In this document: piece after piece, positions 23,579-34,607 of the stretch | How positions within the stretch are numbered: the first letter of the stretch is position 1 | Layout: every line of letters starts with the position of its first letter | NCBI GenBank assembly: GCA_029961685.1 | Contig: JARWKL010000008.1 | Coordinates: forward strand, 6,512,501 to 6,576,500 | Length of the DNA stretch: 64,000 bases | Direction of reading: 5' to 3' | Origin: Aristolochia californica | Lineage: Eukaryota; Streptophyta; Magnoliopsida; Piperales; Aristolochiaceae | Position numbers and translations under genes: made by a program | Notes under the pieces: generated by a model | Database searches by the model: none | The model's input: only the letters and a program-made list of their open reading frames with translations | What the model was told of the DNA's origin: nothing

Positions 23579-24952
23579 TGATAGATGTCATATTCTGACA
23601 TGAGAACTAGGTTAATTATAATAGAATAACCTTTATAATTGTGTTATAGGTGGTTATTTATCGATTTTCAAATAAAACGTTCATTTATTGAATTTGGCAT
23701 TAATCACTGTCTATATTGCATATTTTTCTGTCCTGAATTATATTTCATTGCTTTTGGGGTTTATTTCTTCCTGAATTGCTTTTTATGGATTCAATTATGA
23801 AATTTTAGGAGAATTTTGGTCGAGAAGGAGATATTTACCAAAATGCCCTTAGCGAAATGGAGGTGATTTTTTAGGGCAAATCGTATTAAAACAAAGGAAA
23901 ATCATATTAAAGAAGAGGGGGAGCGTCGACTGTAGAAAGGGAGATCGTAGATCGAAACAGAGCACCGTGGACCGAAACAAGGGAAGACCCGAGAGGATTT
24001 TGCCACCGTCGTTCGCCGCGCCACCATCGTCCATTGCCGTCCGGCAACCGAGAACAGACCCGAGGAGATCTCGAGAGAGTCTCCATCGTGGCGAGTTCGA
24101 CAATGCCGGTTTCTGTTCGCCAGGCCGAGAGGTTACCGAGAGGGCTCCTCCGATGCCAATTCCGCATTCCGACCATCCTCCAGCATCGATTACCTATTTT
24201 CGACCATTCCCGGAGCTATTCCGACTCCAACCGAGACTCGACAGAGCCGTTTAGAGGACTTCAGCTCCGTTTCATTCTTCGCCGGTCGTCACCTCCATCC
24301 GTCGGCTTCTATCCTTCTTCGTCGGCGTTGTCTCTACCTCCGGCCACTCGCTCTTGCTACCCGAAGCCATCAATTTCGGGAAATTGCAACACCTGTGAGA
24401 ATGAGTCTGTTGCCCGAGCGAGAGGAAGGAGAAGGGGAGTAATTCGTCATTTTGAAATTTAAATTTTTCTATAGTTTGAACTTAGGTTTTGAATGTTTAT
24501 TAAATGTGATTTGATAATTAATGTTTGTTGAATATTTGTTTTCCGAATATTTGATTAAATTAGCTAGTTAGGGTAGGATTATAATTTAGGTTGGATTTAG
24601 GTATTTTAATCCAATTTTTGTCTTTCACTCTATGCGCCCGAGAGGGGCTAGACGCAAGGATTGAGAAATCGGATCCGTGGTTACATGGCACTCGAGAGAG
24701 GCACGAATCACCGTAAAATCCAGAGTTGATGTTTCCTGTTGTGCAAGTAGTTAACCAGATGATTACTTGATAATTTAGGATATAATTAGTGTTTAGTTCA
24801 GATTAATCCATCATATTTGGTTAGACTAGTTGATTGAAGAATACACAAAATTCAGTCCTCCCTGTGGATATGACCCTCGCTTCCCGCTGAATTACATGAA
24901 CAATTCGTACGCTTGCGAGGTATAAAAGCCGATGTAATTAAATTTTACATCA
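23579..24952 (+). repeat. 3' LTR of the gypsy element
   Basis: Matches 13931-15305 along its whole length with the same TGATAGATG start and TACATCA end, one base shorter. It is followed by the target duplication ATAGT and then by sequence continuous with that left of the 5' LTR, as shown by unit B. Confidence 0.95.
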
Positions 24953-27180
24953 ATAGTTATATAATATTTTGATTTTATTTTTTATAAACATCATTTTTAA
25001 CAAAGAAACATTAAACTAATTGGAGGAAACAATTTATTTTTACTCTCAGATTGGTTGTTAGTGGTCACTTTTTTCCTTCTTTGCTCCTTGAGGTAAGAGA
25101 AAGGTTATAGACCTTGAAGGAAAGAACACACCCCAAATGTTGCTTTAAACTGACATGGGTATTTTGGATTTTTCGAAATGTGTCACCTAGATCAAACTTT
25201 GAGATATATCACTTTGCCCCCTAGAAAATATATGATCCCATATATAAGGAATGTATCCAATCCTGGTTTCATAAAGACATGAGTGCAAGGATCCTCTATC
25301 TCTCTCCTTCATAGTTCGGACCAATCTAGGACCACTCTATCAGAAACACTAGTTCATCAACCAAGTGGGGTCCAATTTTTAATTTTTTAATTCAAGATAT
25401 CGAATTTAACTCTTGTGAATTGGCATTAATGACGAGTCAACCTCATCTTCACAACACGCGTCAAAGGATGAGCCTAAATGAAAGTTTTATAACTCCAATT
25501 TAAATAGTTTACAATTAGAATTTTTCTCCTATTACATATGTATTTAGTATTTGATTAATTGTATATGTAAATTTAAAAAAACATAAAATGATATATGCAT
25601 TGTATTTTTTTTCTCTCAATGCGCCTTATTATTTGTCTTAATAGTAAAACGTATATAGGTAAATGTGTAATCTTACATAAATTCAAAAAATGAGTAAATT
25701 ACATTCTTAAATACTTGGATATTATACAATGAAATTATCATTACCTTAATTAGTTATTTAGAGGAAAACTATTTAGAGGTGTTATTAACTAAATAAATGA
25801 AAACATGTTTTAGGATCGACATTATGAAGACCCAATTATTTTGGAAGAGAATCACTAGATAATTTTACATTGTTGAAGAAGAGTTAATCGATCAAATTCT
25901 CTCTCTCTCTCTCTATAAAATTACTGGACCAACTACTAATCAAACCATCTACTTCTTCTCTCAAACCATCTGTTACACATGTAGTAGCTTAGAAAAGGAT
26001 TATGACTGTTCTTTTTTCGGTTTATAGCATATGGGGATGGGAATAGGTTTTTCTCCATTTAGATGAAACAGGTAACAGAACATGTAATTGAATACCAACT
26101 ATCCATTCCCTCTGTTCCCTATTTACAACACTATCTCTTGTCTCTCCCATCCTAGACTTATTAACCATATTTGGATCTTTTCAAGTTTTTACTTGAATAA
26201 AATATACTATAAATTTCTTAGGAAGCATTTTCTATTGCAATTCACCGGTCTTCATAGGAATTAGGATTATCATAGAGGGATTTGCCTTTGTGGAAAAAAA
26301 AGCAGACCTAGATGTTATCATCTCTTTTAAGTGATGCATACACCACTTTGAGTTTTAATAATTGGGAATTACTTTTTACTTTTTATCTTTTAAACATAAT
26401 TATAAAATTTATTAGCAAAATAAATAAAAATTCTTGTCAAATTTAATAGGTTTTTTATAATAAAATTATTACAGAATATATAGTTATATGATATTTATTA
26501 TAAAATTTTAGTATTTAGATTCCCAAAGGGTATTGACTTGTTTGGGAGATTAACAATTTCTTCCTCGTAGAGGGTACTCATCCTACAAATGGATTCAAAT
26601 TTTTTTAAGTATTTCCTTGATTTTTGTAGAAATATTTTGATTGTTTTAGCTAGAGGATAAAAAATTCAATTTTATTAAAAATAGTCAATCCGAGTGGTTA
26701 ATCCCACTTTTTTTTCCCATGCCACCCTTTTTTTCTTTTCTTGCTCGAAGTTACTGCATGAAACTGTGAGAAACATGCATTTGATCAAGCTTGCGACGGT
26801 GAAGTCTTCATTCTCTAGAGCCACGGACCGTACCTATGATGATTTGCATTGGTTCCGAACCTCTGGTTAGCCTTGAAGAATGAAACACATTGCACTTGCC
26901 AAAAACTTCCGAATTTTGTTTTTTTCATGATTTTACCAGTAAGATGTGTCTAGAATCATTCTAGCCTAATTGGAGTTAGCATTCTCCTCTTTCCAGTTTC
27001 TTGTTTTCTTAATCCTCGAGGTGGGAACAGTTATGGAATCATGACAATTGGAAGAGTATTGAGAACACAAAAGATCAATTTTGTGTTCAATCCGTCCTCC
27101 TCAACACTGTATTTAAGTGTTTTTCTTTGGAAGCTGGAGCAGTTTTTAGTCCATTTGTCGTATGTTTTCTGTCAAAAGAA
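24953..27180 (+). repeat. RLP downstream spacer, unit A (S and T segments)
   Basis: Collinear with 58280-60445 (about 4% different by eye), with 43140-45245 and, in its first kilobase, with 53590-54560. It includes a CT microsatellite at 25899-25914, a length-variable site in the other copies. The T segment (26250-27165) is also copied at 5951-6860. No coding sequence is recognised. Confidence 0.9.
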
Positions 27181-27834
27181 AGAATTAGACATGGTTCATA
27201 TGCAAACTTTTGTTAAAAACTAGACTTGGTCAAGGTACATGGCATGGTTGAACCAGATTCAATTGACCTATCCAATCCCAATTTTATAATAAAACATTCA
27301 ACAACATCTCATGGGTTAATTGGTAAGTTTGATCAAGATTTATAATAGAGCATTCAACATCTTCCTTTTAACTGATTATTGATTTTCGTGTTTGGCATGG
27401 ACTATGTGCCCATGAACTCGACTTATAATCACATATATTTTAACTATACAAGCTCGATCTTTCTTCCATGGAATATCACCATATGCTCTCTTGGGTGTTG
27501 TATCTTTATTTTGCTTAGTATTTCTTCTTACCTTAGGCTCTATTGGCAATAAACTTACTTTTGGGTTGCTCAACTCTCTACTATTAGAAGAAGAACAATA
27601 TTTATAGTTGTCATTATTTCGATACCAAAGAACACAGACATTATTACCTTTTGCCTTTTGAAAAATTTATTAATATTTAATAAATAAAAAAACAAAAAGA
27701 ATGTCATTGTATTGCTAAAAGCCCTACTAAATTATTATAGGAAAGATATTATTGAATGACATTTGCATTTGAAAAAGGATGAGTTACAAAGAAAAGAAAA
27801 AAAAGCCATATCCCATGAACATTTTTTGAGCTTT
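27181..27834. other. RLP 3' spacer with a conserved short minus-strand frame, unit A
   Basis: Collinear with 60446-61089 and 47481-48060. On the minus strand, 27573-27376 reads 65 codons starting MSNPKVSLLPIEPKVRRN and continuing KDTTPKRAYGDIPWKKDR. The same frame is open in the other two copies, up to a stop after IVKI in both. The product is unknown; it may be an old exon fragment. The rest is AT-rich and could include RLP 3' untranslated sequence. Confidence 0.5.
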
Positions 27835-28174
27835 GACAATATTATGTCTATTTCCAACAAAACCAATCTTGCTAACCATCTACAAATCGAAAATACATAA
27901 TTCTCCAAGACCTTTCGAATAGTAAAATTCCAAACACACTTACAAAGCCAAATGCAAATCTAGGAGCAATGCCATCATAGATCCATTTAATTTCAAACCC
28001 GCCTGACAATATTATGTCTATTTTCAACGAATCCAATCTTGCAACCCATTTACAAATTGAAAATACATAATTCTCCAAGACCTTTTGAATAGAAAAATTT
28101 CAAACACACTTATGAAGCTAACTGCAAATCCATGAGTAATGCCACCATAGATCCATCTCATTTTAGATACATCT
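27835..28174 (-). repeat. 170-bp tandem duplication of the RLP membrane end, unit A
   Basis: The sequence from GACAATATTATGTCTATTT repeats at a spacing of 170 bp (27835 and 28005). Each copy encodes, on the minus strand, the transmembrane segment and short tail (GFVSVFGILLFERSWRIMYF in the distal copy, SFISVFEIFLFKRSWRIMYF in the proximal copy). Unit B has the same duplication (61090 and 61259); unit C has one copy only. Confidence 0.93.
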
Positions 28175-31100
28175 TCAAACTCTTCGTCACCAAAAGGTTG
28201 GACTAGAATTTGATCTCTCTCATCACTTTTACATTCTTTTATCAACGGATATCCACAAAGACCTTCATTACCCACATAAATCGATTCATCATTGAGGGTA
28301 ACAAGTTGATTACCTGATGGAATTATGCCAAACAAATTATTGTATGAAAGGTTGAGATGACTCAAAAATGTCAAACTCGCAATAGCCAGAGGAATCAACC
28401 CAGAATGATGCTTGAAAAATTTAGATTTATTAATTGAAGCAACCTTCCAATGCACTGTGGGAACTTCCCGAAAAATTGATTCACCGACAAGTTCAAAGCA
28501 TTCAAACCAATAAACTTACTTTCCAACTTCTTCTGAGATTATTCCTGACAAATTGTTGTTTGAGAGATCTAAAGTAATAACCAATGAAAGAGTGGTGGTG
28601 TATTCATACAAAAACCCATTTGATCAACACGCTAACCTTTTCTTGGTAATAGCTACTCCCATAGTCAAGTGTATCGTTTATAATACGATTGATTCTCATG
28701 GCAGTGAAATTTGTTATACCTCTAGGAATGACTTATGTCAAACAATTATGTGACATCAAGGACTGGCAAATAACTCAAATTTCATAGTTTCGGGATAGTT
28801 CCAATAAACATGTTGGACCTCAATTGGAGTATTCAAGGGGTAGACAACCTTACTCCAATCCAACTTGGAAGAGTTCCACTGAATTCGTTTCCACTAAGGT
28901 CAAGAGTTTGCAAACTAGTATCATTTTTAAAAAAATGAAGGAAGTTCTCTTGACAATTTATTCTTCTCAAGGTGCAAGCTTTGTATATTAACAAATTGAA
29001 TGGAAAACCATGAAATATTGCTAGATAAATGATTTGCCTTCAAATCAAGCACTTTGAGAGATCCACAGTTAACCAAGGTTGGGGGCATGCCTCCAGTGAA
29101 ATTGTTGTGGGAAAGTTTAAGAATTTTTAAATTTTCATCTTACTAAATAGAGGATGAATTACATTAGAAAATTGACTATATGAGAAATCAAAATATTTGA
29201 CGGGGTTTGTGAGAAAGGGTATGGGATATGTGAACTTGTTGTTGTAGCTCAGATCAATCATTGTATATGAATTAGAGGAAGTGTAATGTATGGAGATGAA
29301 CTTGAAATATTATTCTTACTGAGGTTCAAAGATTGAAGCTGAGAAGTGATGTTCTCAAACCACGCTGGTATATAACCCCCAGATATTTGAGAGAGATCTA
29401 GGTAAGTGAGTTTTCTTTTGAGTTTGAAGCCATAGAGGAAATTGTGGGCCAAGATGACAAGATCCGAGATAGAGATATTCAACTTGAAAAGGAGGAACCC
29501 AAACCTATAGGAAGATGAAACTCTAGTGAATTTTACGACAGGTCTAGGGTGGCTAGGTTGTTTAGAATTCAAAAATGCTTTTCAAGTACAACACCTTCAA
29601 ACATACTATATTCAATTCTAAGCACTTTCATAGATGTAGGAACGGGTCTAGGAAATCTACCATTCAAGATGTATAAGTTGGTTAGATTTGTTAAGGAGCA
29701 TAACCAATCAACCTTCGATGCAATGAAATCTTCAAAATCATTTGAGGACAAAGTGTGCAGGTTGTGTATGTTTCCCATTTGGTTTAGAAAGCCCTTCGTG
29801 GTTCGATTCTATTTTGCGCTTCCCAAGAAAATATGAGTAAGAGAGGTCATATTACCAATAGACACTGTAATTTCTCCATATAATTGAACATTATCAAGTT
29901 CAATCTGCCACTAAATAGATTTGAGCAATTTACTTTAAGGTTATAATTATATGACATAGAGTTCCTCTAAGTGAGGCAACGGTTCAAAGTCTAAAGAAAT
30001 ATTTCCATAGAAGTCACTAGAACTAAGATCCAAATAACGCAACTGTATAAGATTGAGAAATGAGGGCATTGGGGGGAAACTTGAAAGATAAGTTTGCCAT
30101 ATTTCAAGTATCTGTAGGGAAGAATGTGAGGTAATGACATGAAACCAGCGAGAACCTACCATGGAAACATCAACGAAATTCATCCCTATGTGCTTCAGAG
30201 ATGACATATTTACCATCCAGTCAAGACTATCTGCATACAAACTTGAATAGGAAAATCCAAAAACTCAAGACAAGAACAATTTCCAAGATGGATAGAAATT
30301 TTCCCGCTGAATCTTGCATATGACAAGCTCAAATGCCTCAACTCCGTTAATGAACCGAGAAAATCCGGAATTTTAACTCCATAGAAAGAGTTCCCACTCA
30401 AGTCAAGGTGTTGGAGATGTTTTAGTTGCAACAACACTGCATCGATTTGGCCACTCTATGTAACGTCACTACAATTATCTAGTTTAGAGATAATTGGAGT
30501 ACAAGGACCGTGAAGATGAAGTTGGATCACATGCCTTATTTCATTGTGGCATGTAACACCCTGTTGTGGTCCTGGGGTTAAGTGTTTGGTTTTTTGCTAC
30601 CTACTAGATCAGTCTTTTGGGTAGTATTGGCTAGGTACTTAACATTTGGTATCAGAGTTATACCGCTATTACAAGTTCGAATCCCGAAGGGAGTGACCTA
30701 GAGTTAGACATGGTTAGAGCAACAAAATGGGGCCACGTTGCTAGAGTGAGGCTGTCATGGATGTCGACTCGTAATGATGGGAGTATTATTGTGGTTCTGG
30801 CTTTAAGTGCTTAGTTTTCCACTACCTACCAGATCAATTTTTTTGGGTAATATTGGCTAGGTACTTAACATTTGGTATCAGAGTTATACCATTGTTGCGA
30901 GTTTGAATCCCAGAGGGGTGACCTAGTGCCAGACATGGTTAGAGTGACAAAAGTGGGCCACGTCGCTAGAGTGCGGCCGTCGTGGATGTTGGCTCGTAAT
31001 GGTGGGATTATTGTTGTGGTCCTAAGGTTAAGTGATTGGTTTTCTGTTACCTACCAGATCGGTTTTTTGGGTAGTATTGGCCTGGTACTTAATATTTTGT

Positions 31101-31735
31101 ATCAGAGTTATACCATTGTCGCGAGTTCGAATCCCGGTTGGGGCGACCAAGAGCCAAACATGGTTAGAGTGACAAAAGTGGGCCACGTCGCTAGAGTGAG
31201 GTCACCGTGGACGTCGGATTGTAATGGTGGGAGTATTGTTGTGGTCCTGGGGTTTGGCTTTTCACTACCTACTACCTCGGTCTTTTGGGTAGTATTGTCT
31301 AGATAATTAACATTTGGTATCAGAACTATACCGCTATTACGAGTTCGAATCCTGGAGGGGGCAACCTAGAGCCAAACGTGGTTAGAGCGACAAAAGTGGG
31401 CCATGTCGCTAAAGTGAGGTCGCCGTGGACATCGGCTCACAATGGTGGGAGTATTGTTGTGGTCTTGGGGTTATGTGTTTGGCTTTTGGCTATCTACCAG
31501 ATCGGTCTTTTGGATAGTATTGGCTAGGTACTTAACACACCCTTCCACTTAAAGCATTTTGGAGTATCATCCCAGGAGGTAAAAAGATTCGATGGATCGA
31601 TGAGCTTGCTTCTGAACTTGGTATGGGCCTCTCTCTCCACATCGAAGCAACCCACTTGTGAGAACTGATCCCCTTTCATAATATACCCAACAAGAGAAAC
31701 CCAACAAATGAATTCACAATTGAAGTCGCCTCCAA
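27872..31735 (-). pseudogene. LRR receptor-like protein (Cf/EIX2 type), pseudogene I
   Basis: Read on the minus strand from about 31735: a signal-peptide-like start whose ATG is TTG (LEATSIVNSFVGFLLLG), the N-cap (LIDPSNLFTSWDD, then FKWKGV), a TRIM-like insertion (30564-31537), then the rest of the N-cap (CHNEIRHVIQLHLHG) and LRRs: LLQLKHLQHLDLSGNSFYGV, LRYLDLSSSDFYGNI, NLYILNGRFP, LTYLDLSQISGGYIPAWF, HLNLSYNNLFGIIPSGNQ. The C-cap reads GNEGLCGYPLIKECKSD, followed by an acidic stretch and one transmembrane helix (HGFAVSFISVFEIFLF) with a short basic tail and no kinase. About 2.9 kb remains without the insertion, close to the normal size of about 1000 residues. Many stops and frameshifts make it inactive. 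The family senses apoplastic ligands at the plasma membrane. Confidence 0.93.
30564..31537 (-). mobile_element. TRIM-like retroelement array (5 LTRs, 4 internal domains) inside the RLP N-cap
   Basis: A 974-bp insertion is flanked by target duplication CACCC (30559-30563, 31538-31542). Five LTR-like units, 76-84 bp long (30564-30644, 30787-30870, 31012-31094, 31237-31312, 31455-31537), start TGTTGTGGTCCT or a variant and end ACTTAACA or a variant. Each of the first four is followed two bases later by TGGTATCAGAG or a variant, the initiator Met tRNA site, and an internal domain of about 142 bp without coding capacity. LTR plus short internal domain repeated head to tail fits a terminal-repeat retrotransposon in miniature. 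The strand shown is that of the disrupted gene; the PBS lies on the plus strand. Confidence 0.88.
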
Positions 31736-32160
31736 GTATTAGACACTAACTCCCTTCCCCTTTCAGCCGAATGCAACTACATGTAGTTGACAAAACAATC
31801 TAGTGGCAAAATAAATAAACAAGCCTGTAAATCCCTTTCTCTTCTCTCTCTCATGCTTTACTTCTTTAATTCAGGACGCATTGAATTCATTAAATAGGTG
31901 TCCAAATGGTAAGCGAGGGAAACACAAAAGATTTGCTTTTTTTGTATTTTTTGTTTATTTCATGACGATGATGATAAGAAAAAATTTGGCGACTATTAGA
32001 CTTCTTCATAGAAAGACTGTGTATCTCGATTTTGCTTTACGAGACTTTATGGCCTAATGTTCTAAAGTTCTAATGGCCGTAAAGATTTTAAGGCCATAAA
32101 ATCTGATTTGGCTATTAGAACTTTAGACTTTATGGCCTTTTAGTCTAGAAACGTAAATGT
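31736..32160 (-). repeat. RLP upstream flank, gene I, with a foldback
   Basis: Collinear with 50614-51194 upstream of RLP pseudogene II, beyond the start region (for example the stretch after GCAACTACATGTAGTTGA). It includes an imperfect inverted repeat: 32051-32078 against 32110-32137, 22 of 28 positions pairing, with GGCC at each arm end. There is no TATA box where gene II has one, so promoter function is doubtful. Confidence 0.7.
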
Positions 32161-34419
32161 GGAGCAAATCGAAATCGATTTTAATAAGGATAGATGTGGG
32201 TCGCCTCGAAAATATAATATGTATAGATTAACACAAAATCCAATTGATGCTATTGATATATGGGAGATTTACACCCCATGATGCTCTCATATTTTTAAAT
32301 AAATGTTTTTTAAAAGCCACATTATTTCTAGCATATCCATATAAAAAACTTTAAATAACCTTATTAGATTAAGAAAACATTTAAGATACACCTGTTTTGA
32401 ATAGGATAAATATATAGATGATTGTTTGAAGTTTAGAAATATTTTATAAAAATTACGAGCAACTCTGTTGCAACACTGGTTCAGGAAACGATACCATGGA
32501 CCGTTCTTCCTACCATCGGACACAAACGCGTGATAAGATATAGCTTTTAGTCTTGCATTGCTCATCGGATAACTCCACTCTCTTCTGCTCTTGAGATTTC
32601 TCGCGGGGTGAGTTTGAACTCCTATGGTTTCTTGGGTGGTGAATTTGATAGGCCCACCTTTTTTCCAAGCCTCCCATTGTTTCTTTTCTTGCTTGAAGTT
32701 GTCGCGTGAAACTGCGACAAACATGCATTTGAACCGTCCTCATGAACACTCTATTTAAGTGTTTTTCATTGGAAATCGGAGCAGTTTTCAGTCCATTCAT
32801 CGTCTGTTTCCTATCATAAGAAAGAATAGGTCATATTATGTGTTTTTACGATAGCATCAAACCGAACCGGTTCACGAATAACTAGAGCTTGGCTTGGAGC
32901 CAGCTCGGTTCTATTCGAATAAATCCCATTTCGGATCAAATTCGAGATCAGTTTTTATTTGTTTAAGTAAACGAGCCGAACTTGAATAAGCGGTGATTCT
33001 ATTCGTGAGCTCGTGAAAACAATAGAGAGCTTCTTAGTTTCATTGTAACCCTAGCTTCTCTCTATTGAAGACAATAAATTTCCACAATCTTATATAAGAG
33101 ATGTATCTAAGACTAGTTTTCATAGTCACCAATCCACAGATTCTATGCCTCTCTCCAAGATTTTTTGGACTAGAGCCAATCTTGGTTCCTCGTTCAGGGC
33201 CATTGAGATCTCTGCTTCATCAACCAAGTAGATGCCAAATTTTTTTTATTAAAAAATCAGAATTATCTAGGTGTCAATTGTAAGCCTTCAAGAACCTATG
33301 TTTGTAAATTTTAATATCATTTTTAATACATAATTACATAATATTTTGATAGTATTTATTTTTAAATGCAATTTTCCACAAAAGATTCAACAAATCCGAG
33401 GAAATGATATAATTTTACTCCCATATTAGTTTTTAATGGTCACTTTTTCCCTTCAAGGAATCTTCCATGAGGTAAACGCAAGACACTAAAAAAAAGTTAT
33501 ATTCTTAACACAATCATGTTATTAATTTTAATGTTCTTCTAAAAAAACTATTTAGAGGTGTTATTACCTGAATAAATGAAAGCCAGTTTTAAGACTGACA
33601 ATACAAAGGCCCAATTATCTTGGGAGAGATTCACTAGACAAAGATTATCATGTCTTTTAAAACGAGGAAAAATTATTAGGTATCAATGAATTAAAGAATA
33701 ATGGGGAATGACTTGAGAAATGATAACACATGGAGTTTTATTCATAATCTAATAGTCAATTTAAGCCACTATTATTAATTTTATAGTGCTCCCACAATAA
33801 AAAAAGAAAAAAAATGTTGGCATACATTCATTTGGACATTAATATAAAAGAAAGGATTACGCTTACCTACCGGTCAATCAATCAAACTTTATCTCTCTTT
33901 CCTTCTCTCTCTACAAAACTACCGGACTTCCTACCAATCAAACTATTTGCTCTCTCTTTCTCTCTCAACCTTTAGCAATACATTTCAAATATGACTTCCT
34001 ATACTAAGTAAGATTTCTTTCTCTTTCAACCTCTCTATCAATCACACTCCAAATCGAAATCGAATTTAATAGGGATAGAACTAGGGTGGGCTCGAAAGTC
34101 TGATATGTATCGATTACCCAAAAATCCAATTCATATTATTGATATATGGGAGATTTTCAACCTATGATGTCTCAATGGACTTAATAGGACAATACTCTCA
34201 TACTTTTTAAAAATTAAAATTCTCAAAATTTTATTATTTCCGATATATTCTTATAAAAATCGAGATACACCAATTTTGAATATGATAAGTATATAAGTGT
34301 TTGTTTGAATTAGGGTAGAACTTGAGAATTTTATCTCGAAAAGCTTTAAAAAATGTAAAAAAAAAAAAAAAAGGCATTAGAAGTTCAGAACATACACATT
34401 TATACATCACTAGAAAATG
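32161..34419. repeat. local X repeat block
   Basis: The block 32840-34419 is collinear with 45250-46740 (for example TAGCATCAAACCGAACCGG and the stretch ending AGAAAATGAAAATTTAGAGA). Its first part, 32161-32480, recurs at about 34040-34330, 46360-46620 and 54680-54940. A piece of the T segment (GAGCAGTTTTCAGTCCATT...) sits at 32650-32830. Nothing coding is recognised. Confidence 0.75.
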
Positions 34420-34545
34420 AAAATTTAGAGACACCTAACTCGTAAAAATGAATCCGAGCAACCAACTTGAGAACAATGAACCCTGTTGAATAAGACACAC
34501 ACAGAGAAAACCCATTAGCATACCTTTCCAAGAGGTGCTCTCCAT
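34420..34545 (-). pseudogene. 5' end of another RLP gene (signal peptide only)
   Basis: A minus-strand ATG at 34545 gives MESTSWKGMLMGFLCVCL, a plausible signal peptide. A one-base frame change then gives HCSQVGC, matching the SQVGC-type start of the mature protein in RLP pseudogene I. The frame ends soon after in repeat sequence. A TATA box lies about 55 bp upstream. Short, so the family call is moderate. Confidence 0.5.
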
Positions 34546-34599
34546 GTCGAAAGAGATTGACAGAGATTCTCACTGGAGTACATTCTTTCGCCCATCCTC

Positions 34600-34607
34600 T
34601 ATTTATA
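34600..34607 (-). promoter_or_regulatory. TATA box of the truncated RLP gene
   Basis: The minus strand reads CTCTATAAATAGAGGATGGG; TATAAATA is a strong plant TATA element, itself in a small palindrome. It lies 55 bp upstream of the ATG at 34545. The upstream minus-strand sequence to about 34800 is a candidate core promoter. Confidence 0.55.

Larger units (their letters stand above)
13931..24952 (+). mobile_element. Ty3/gypsy (Athila-type) retrotransposon, full length
   Basis: LTRs of 1375 and 1374 bp (13931-15305, 23579-24952) flank gag, protease, RT, RNase H and integrase in gypsy order. Target-site duplication ATAGT lies at 13926-13930 and 24953-24957. The primer-binding site TGGCGCCATTGCCGGGGT (15312) is close to the Asp-tRNA type usual for Athila. 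The polypurine tract ends GGTTTGGGGGTG at 23578. The empty site (ATTACATAGTTATATA) is intact in unit B at 58275-58290. There is no env-like frame between integrase and the 3' LTR, and a solo LTR of another family is nested there. Confidence 0.97.

Noticed and set aside
26000..27180. Spacer T segments as a gene for a small protein
   Set aside because: Start codons such as the one at 6734 and 27041 give frames that diverge and break differently in each copy.
30872..31306. 144-codon plus-strand frame with internal repeats
   Set aside because: It is read through two units of the TRIM array; the repetition comes from the element, not from a repeat protein.
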